This document shows, piece after piece, positions 33,024 to 36,369 of a stretch of 36,369 nt of DNA. Origin of the DNA: Spirochaetaceae bacterium (GTDB lineage: Bacteria; Spirochaetota; Spirochaetia; Treponematales; Breznakiellaceae); contig JAIRYB010000197.1 of assembly GCA_031267955.1 (NCBI GenBank), positions 1 through 36,369 of the forward strand, read 5' to 3'. Made by a program: the position numbers and the translations under genes. Every line of letters begins with the position of its first letter. Positions within the stretch are counted from its first letter, which is position 1. Below the pieces are notes generated by a model. That model did no database searches. It had not been told where the DNA came from and saw only the letters and a list, made by a program, of their open reading frames with translations.

Positions 33024-34289
33024 TTAACGGAAAACCGCGCGGAAGAAAAGGCGCGCCGAATCTATAAGCCTCTTGAAAAAGCCGCCCTGTTCTACGTTCC
33101 CCGTTGTGATAACCGGCACGCGCCTGAGTTCGCCGAGGCTGTCCGAAAAGACCAGCGCCCCGACCCTGCTCCCCCGGGGAAGCGGCGCGCTGAGGGGATC
33201 GGCGTATTCCCCTGTCCAGCGCAGATCTTCGCCCCTGTCCGCGCGGGTAGTAAAATTCAGGCTTTCACCCGGCGCGCAGCCGACATAGTTGGTTTTGCCC
33301 TTCCAGACGCGCAGCGGCTCCATTTCGGGGAGGGCGGGGCGCAGGGTCCTGAAATTGGCAAAACCCCAGTTCAGGAGTTCCCTTCCGTCCTCATCCCGTA
33401 CCCGTTCCCCCCGGTAGCTTGCCGGCGCGCCCAGAATTACCGCGATAAGCCTTGTCCCCCTCCGCGCGGCGGTAAGGGCGATATTATAGCCCGCCTCGTC
33501 TATGTACCCGGTTTTAAGGCCGTCGGCGCCCTCCACGGCGTTTGTGTTTTTCCGGCCGTCAGGAAGAAAGATGTCGAGGAGCCTGTTGTGGTTCCTCTGG
33601 ACAATGGTTCCGGGGTTGGCCCGGTACGCTACGGCGACATTTTCGGCCTTGGGGTAGGCAAATTCCGGCGCCGAATGGAATTCCGCGAGAGTCTCCGGAT
33701 GCATCCTGATATATTCGCGGCAGAACAGCGCGAACTCCCTGGCGGTAGTAAAGTTGTATTCGGATATTCCGGAAGGTTCCACAAATTGTGTTTTCTCAAG
33801 GCCCAGCGCGCGGGCTTCCGCGTTCATTTTCCCGACAAAGGCTTCCACCGACGGGGCGAAGCGCAGGGCTGTCGCGACCGCCGCGTCGTTTCCCGAGGGG
33901 ACGGCAAGCCCCATGATAAGCTCCCTTATGGTAACCCGCTGCCCCGCGGCGAGGAACATCAGGCTGGAGCGCGGCGGCTGGTTTACGGCCCAGCTTTGCC
34001 GGGGGAGTTCGACTGTTTCATCAAGCGAGGCGTTTTCCGCCGCCGCCTCCTTTAAGGCCACATGGATGGTCATGAGTTTTGCAAGGGAGGCGGGCGGTAT
34101 TGGCTCGTCCGGGTTTTTCGCGTAAAGCAGCGCGCCGGTCTCCGCGTCGATAAGCGCCGCCGCCCTGGAGCCAAGGGCAGGCGCGTTTTCCGCCGCGGCG
34201 GCGATTATGTCCCCGGCGGCGGCCTGTTCCTGGGCGGGGAGGCCGGGCAGGGAAAAGAAGATGAAAAGTGCGAGGGCAAACAGCGCCAC
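33024..34289 (-). CDS. dacA: D-alanyl-D-alanine carboxypeptidase (class A PBP5-type, DacA-like)
   Basis: A 421-residue secreted or membrane-anchored penicillin-binding protein. A hydrophobic signal peptide (ALFALALFIFFSLPGLPAQ) is followed by the serine-peptidase S11 motifs SLAK (S68, K71), SGN (132-134) and KTG (259-261). A C-terminal PBP5-like beta domain and an amphipathic end (FFKRLIDSARLFFRAVF) for membrane attachment follow. It trims the terminal D-Ala of pentapeptides. The frame stays open upstream into asnS, but the GTG at 34289, two bases after the asnS stop, puts the signal peptide at the N-terminus and is preferred. Confidence 0.93.
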   Translation of the reverse strand: MALFALALFIFFSLPGLPAQEQAAAGDIIAAAAENAPALGSRAAALIDAETGALLYAKNPDEPIPPASLAKLMTIHVALKEAAAENASLDETVELPRQSWAVNQPPRSSLMFLAAGQRVTIRELIMGLAVPSGNDAAVATALRFAPSVEAFVGKMNAEARALGLEKTQFVEPSGISEYNFTTAREFALFCREYIRMHPETLAEFHSAPEFAYPKAENVAVAYRANPGTIVQRNHNRLLDIFLPDGRKNTNAVEGADGLKTGYIDEAGYNIALTAARRGTRLIAVILGAPASYRGERVRDEDGRELLNWGFANFRTLRPALPEMEPLRVWKGKTNYVGCAPGESLNFTTRADRGEDLRWTGEYADPLSAPLPRGSRVGALVFSDSLGELRRVPVITTGNVEQGGFFKRLIDSARLFFRAVFR

Positions 34290-34291
34290 TG

Positions 34292-35731
34292 TTAAAAATC
34301 CGCTTGGCCGGCCGCCCGCGGGAAGGGAATAACATCGCGGATATTGGCCATGCCGGTAATGTACTGGATAAGGCGCTCGAAACCCAGGCCGAATCCCGAG
34401 TGGGGGACCGTGCCGAAACGGCGGAGATCGAGGTACCATCTGTAGTCCGCGCAGTTCATGCCGAGTTCTTTCATCCGGCTTTCAAGGCGGCCGAGGTTTT
34501 CCTCCCGTTCGGACCCGCCGATAATTTCCCCCAGCCGGGGGACCAGCACGTCCATGGCGCGGACGGTTTTGCCGTCGTTGTTTTGCTTCATGTAGAACGC
34601 TTTGATCTCGGCCGGATAGTCGGTAACGATCACCGGGCCTTTCGCGGCAATTCCGGTAAGGTACTTTTCGTGCTCGCTCTGGAGATCGCAGCCCCAGTAG
34701 GGTTTAAATTCAAACGATATTCCCGAATCCTCCGCCTTTTCAAGTTCCTTTATCGCGTCGGTATAGGAGATCCTTGAAAAATGGGATTCTACTACCTGCC
34801 GCAGTGTTTCTATTATGCCCTTTTGTATCCGGGTATCGAAGAATTCAAGTTCCGCCCCGCATTCGTTCAAGGCCTTTTCGAAAATATATTTAAGGAAGTC
34901 CTCCGCCAGATCCATGTTGCCTTCAAGGCGCGTAAAAGCCGTTTCAGGCTCTATCATCCAGAATTCCGCAAGGTGGCGGGTAGTGTTTGAATTTTCGGCG
35001 CGGAAAGTCGGGCCGAAGGTGTAAACCCGTGAAAGGGCGGTAGCGTAGGTTTCCGCCTCGAGCTGCCCGGAAACGGTAAGCCCTGTCTTCCTGCCGAAGA
35101 AATCCCCGGAGTAGTCGACTTCCTTGCCGGAACGCGCCAGGGCCGCTAAATCCAGCGTCGTTACCTGGAACATGGAACCCGCCCCCTCCGCGTCGCTTGC
35201 GGTAATGATGGGGGTGTGGATGTACTGGTAGCCCCTCTCCTGGAAAAATTCGTGGACCGCGAAGGCGATGCGGCTGCGTACCCTGGCAATAGCGCCGAAT
35301 GTATTGGTTCTGGGCCTGAGGTGGGGAATTTCCCGCAAAAATTCCATGGAATGGCGCTTTTTTTGCAGCGGATAGGAGGGCCCTCCCGGCGCGTCTTCCG
35401 CCGCGTTTACAGTGCCGGGCGTTTCCCCTACAAGGACAACGGAAGAGGCGGCAACTTCCACCGGCTGGCCTGACGCCGGAGAAGGCACAAGCTTTCCCCG
35501 TACTTCCACAGACGCGCCTGTGCCGATCGCGGCGAGCGCCTTTAGGTTTTCCCCGCGCCCGCTGTCCGGGGAGGCCTCGAAGGCGCATTGGATACTGGCC
35601 ATGCAGGAGCCGTCGTTCACTTCCAGGAAGGTGATATTTTTAAGGTCCCGTTTGGTCCGTACCCAGCCGCAGACCAAAACTTCCCGCGAATCAGGGGGAA
35701 AGCGTAAAATTTCTTTAATCAGGGGAGTCAT
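34292..35731 (-). CDS. asnS: Asparaginyl-tRNA synthetase
   Basis: A 479-residue class IIb synthetase. An N-terminal OB-fold anticodon-binding domain (VLVCGWVRTKRDLKNITFLEV) precedes the catalytic domain with TFRAENSNTTRHLAEFWMIEPE (motif 2) and GFGLGFERLIQYITG (motif 3). The NTTRHLAEFWMIEPE wording is typical of AsnRS rather than AspRS. The enzyme charges tRNA-Asn. The open frame extends to 35860, but the ATG at 35731 starts the family-typical N-terminus. There is no Shine-Dalgarno; a TATACT lies six bases upstream (see promoter). dacA follows after two bases, so the two are co-transcribed. Confidence 0.96.
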   Translation of the reverse strand: MTPLIKEILRFPPDSREVLVCGWVRTKRDLKNITFLEVNDGSCMASIQCAFEASPDSGRGENLKALAAIGTGASVEVRGKLVPSPASGQPVEVAASSVVLVGETPGTVNAAEDAPGGPSYPLQKKRHSMEFLREIPHLRPRTNTFGAIARVRSRIAFAVHEFFQERGYQYIHTPIITASDAEGAGSMFQVTTLDLAALARSGKEVDYSGDFFGRKTGLTVSGQLEAETYATALSRVYTFGPTFRAENSNTTRHLAEFWMIEPETAFTRLEGNMDLAEDFLKYIFEKALNECGAELEFFDTRIQKGIIETLRQVVESHFSRISYTDAIKELEKAEDSGISFEFKPYWGCDLQSEHEKYLTGIAAKGPVIVTDYPAEIKAFYMKQNNDGKTVRAMDVLVPRLGEIIGGSEREENLGRLESRMKELGMNCADYRWYLDLRRFGTVPHSGFGLGFERLIQYITGMANIRDVIPFPRAAGQADF

Positions 35732-35737
35732 GAAGTT

Positions 35738-35743
35738 AGTATA
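35738..35743 (-). promoter_or_regulatory. Candidate -10 box of asnS (leaderless geometry)
   Basis: On the reverse strand TATACT ends six bases (AACTTC) before the asnS ATG. No -35 box of quality is found 16-18 bp upstream (TTTTAT at best), so the promoter is less certain than that of the TrpR-like gene, which has the same -10 and the same 6-base distance. Confidence 0.45.
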
Positions 35744-35899
35744 ACTGAAAACAGGGGGAAATAAAAGCGGCCGCGTTGCCTTAAAATTAATCCGGCCGAA
35801 GAGTTTGCCGGCGTGGATTTCAACGATGAGCGGCTTGAGATACATCATACGCCCAAACACGGGAGCCGGCTGAACATGGCGGAAATAGAATTGAGCGTA

Positions 35900-36369
35900 C
35901 TAGCCGCGCCCCTCCCGGAAAAAGCCCGCGAAACATTCCGGCAGCGGGGCGCTTATATCGATCCTCTCGCCCGCGATTACAAGGCGGGATGCGTGGAGCA
36001 GGAGCCGCTTTACCGCGCCTTGCTTCCGCAGCGCCCTGTTCAGCGCGAAGTCCCCGTATTTATCGTCCCCCAAAACAGGGCAGCCGATCTGTTGCAGATG
36101 GCGCCGTATCTGGTGCATGCGGCCGGTCCCCAGTTCCAGTTCCAGCGTTGAAAATTCCCCGCCTCCAGGGGAAAGGGGGCCGCCGTTCAGCCGGGCATAG
36201 CTTGTTTCGGCTGTTTTCCGCCTTCCCCGTATATCCAGATCCGTCCTGATAACGCCGGAATCGGGCGCGGGGCGGCCGGAGCAGACGGCGAGGTAGCACT
36301 TGAGTACCGCCCCCTTCCCGCTGTTTCCGGCACGGGCCCTCCCGGCCGCGAACAGGGCGGAAAATTTCG
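35900..36369 (-). CDS. RluA-family pseudouridine synthase (5' part outside window)
   Basis: The reverse strand is open from the right edge to a TAG at 35902-35900, giving 155 C-terminal residues. LKCYLAVCSG, RKTAETSYARL, LELELGTGRMHQIRRHLQQIGCPVLGDDKYGD and RLLLHASRLVI follow the RluA/RluC/RluD pattern; GRMHQIR is a core motif (usually GRTHQIR). These enzymes isomerise uridines in 23S rRNA or tRNA. The catalytic HRLD-type aspartate would lie upstream of the window. It ends 168 bp before the asnS start. Exact subfamily cannot be set from this part. Confidence 0.9.
   Translation of the reverse strand, partial: KFSALFAAGRARAGNSGKGAVLKCYLAVCSGRPAPDSGVIRTDLDIRGRRKTAETSYARLNGGPLSPGGGEFSTLELELGTGRMHQIRRHLQQIGCPVLGDDKYGDFALNRALRKQGAVKRLLLHASRLVIAGERIDISAPLPECFAGFFREGRG

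Noticed and set aside
34290..34439. 50-codon N-terminal extension of dacA overlapping the end of asnS
   Set aside because: It would bury the signal peptide inside the protein and duplicate coding of asnS. GTG 34289 fits the secreted family.
35732..35860. 43-codon N-terminal extension of asnS
   Set aside because: Known AsnRS proteins begin close to the OB-fold; the extension crosses the -10 box and has no similarity to the family.
1..36369. CRISPR arrays, tRNA or rRNA genes, IS elements, prophage genes
   Set aside because: No regularly spaced long repeats, cloverleaf-like gaps, transposase or phage proteins were seen. The two tyrosine recombinases are housekeeping Xer proteins within a conserved operon, not mobile-element integrases.

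Overview
The window looks like a chromosomal stretch from a spirochaete, most likely a Treponema-type member (Treponematales) with a GC-rich genome. The evidence is gene content and order: a reduced mraZ-to-ftsZ division cluster runs through a TPR protein, dprA and topA into hslVU and then flgBC-fliEFGHIJ. This matches my recall of the Treponema and Borrelia arrangement. No database search was possible. There is no phage, transposase, CRISPR array, rRNA or tRNA gene.

Layout. Positions 1-5600 are a leftward block: a MATE efflux pump (cut by the left edge), a TrpR-family regulator with a strong promoter and apparently no 5' leader, a phosphoglycolate-phosphatase-like HAD enzyme, and a two-gene operon of a four-cluster ferredoxin followed by an aconitase-superfamily hydratase. 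Positions 5601-5942 are a divergent control region carrying the mraZ promoter and five phased MraZ boxes. Positions 5943-30219 hold 24 rightward genes with almost no gaps: mraZ, rsmH, ftsL-like, murF, mraY, ftsW, ftsQ, ftsA, ftsZ, a Xer recombinase, a TPR protein, dprA, topA, a second Xer recombinase, hslV, hslU, flgB, flgC, fliE, fliF, fliG, fliH, fliI, fliJ. Then come a methyl-accepting chemotaxis protein and a PilZ-type protein (rightward), and dacA, asnS and the 3' part of an RluA-family pseudouridine synthase (leftward, cut by the right edge).

How the genes work together. The 24-gene run covers lipid I and precursor synthesis (MurF, MraY), septal glycan polymerisation and the divisome (FtsW, FtsQ, FtsL, FtsA, FtsZ), chromosome resolution and topology (two Xer proteins, TopA, DprA), protein quality control (HslUV) and the flagellar basal body, switch and export apparatus. 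Adjacent genes often overlap by 1, 4, 8 or 11 bases, so translational coupling is likely. MraZ at the head probably represses the division part through the repeats between its promoter and its start codon. The MCP and PilZ genes downstream fit motility control.

Most notable non-coding signals: two copies of a GC-rich hairpin element about 20 kb apart, with a compensatory base-pair swap in the stem (2722-2793 and 23053-23112); a nested inverted-repeat array after hslU; a 13-bp hairpin between flgC and fliE; a probable CTG start for ftsA; and two genes whose TATACT -10 box lies exactly 6 bases before the ATG.
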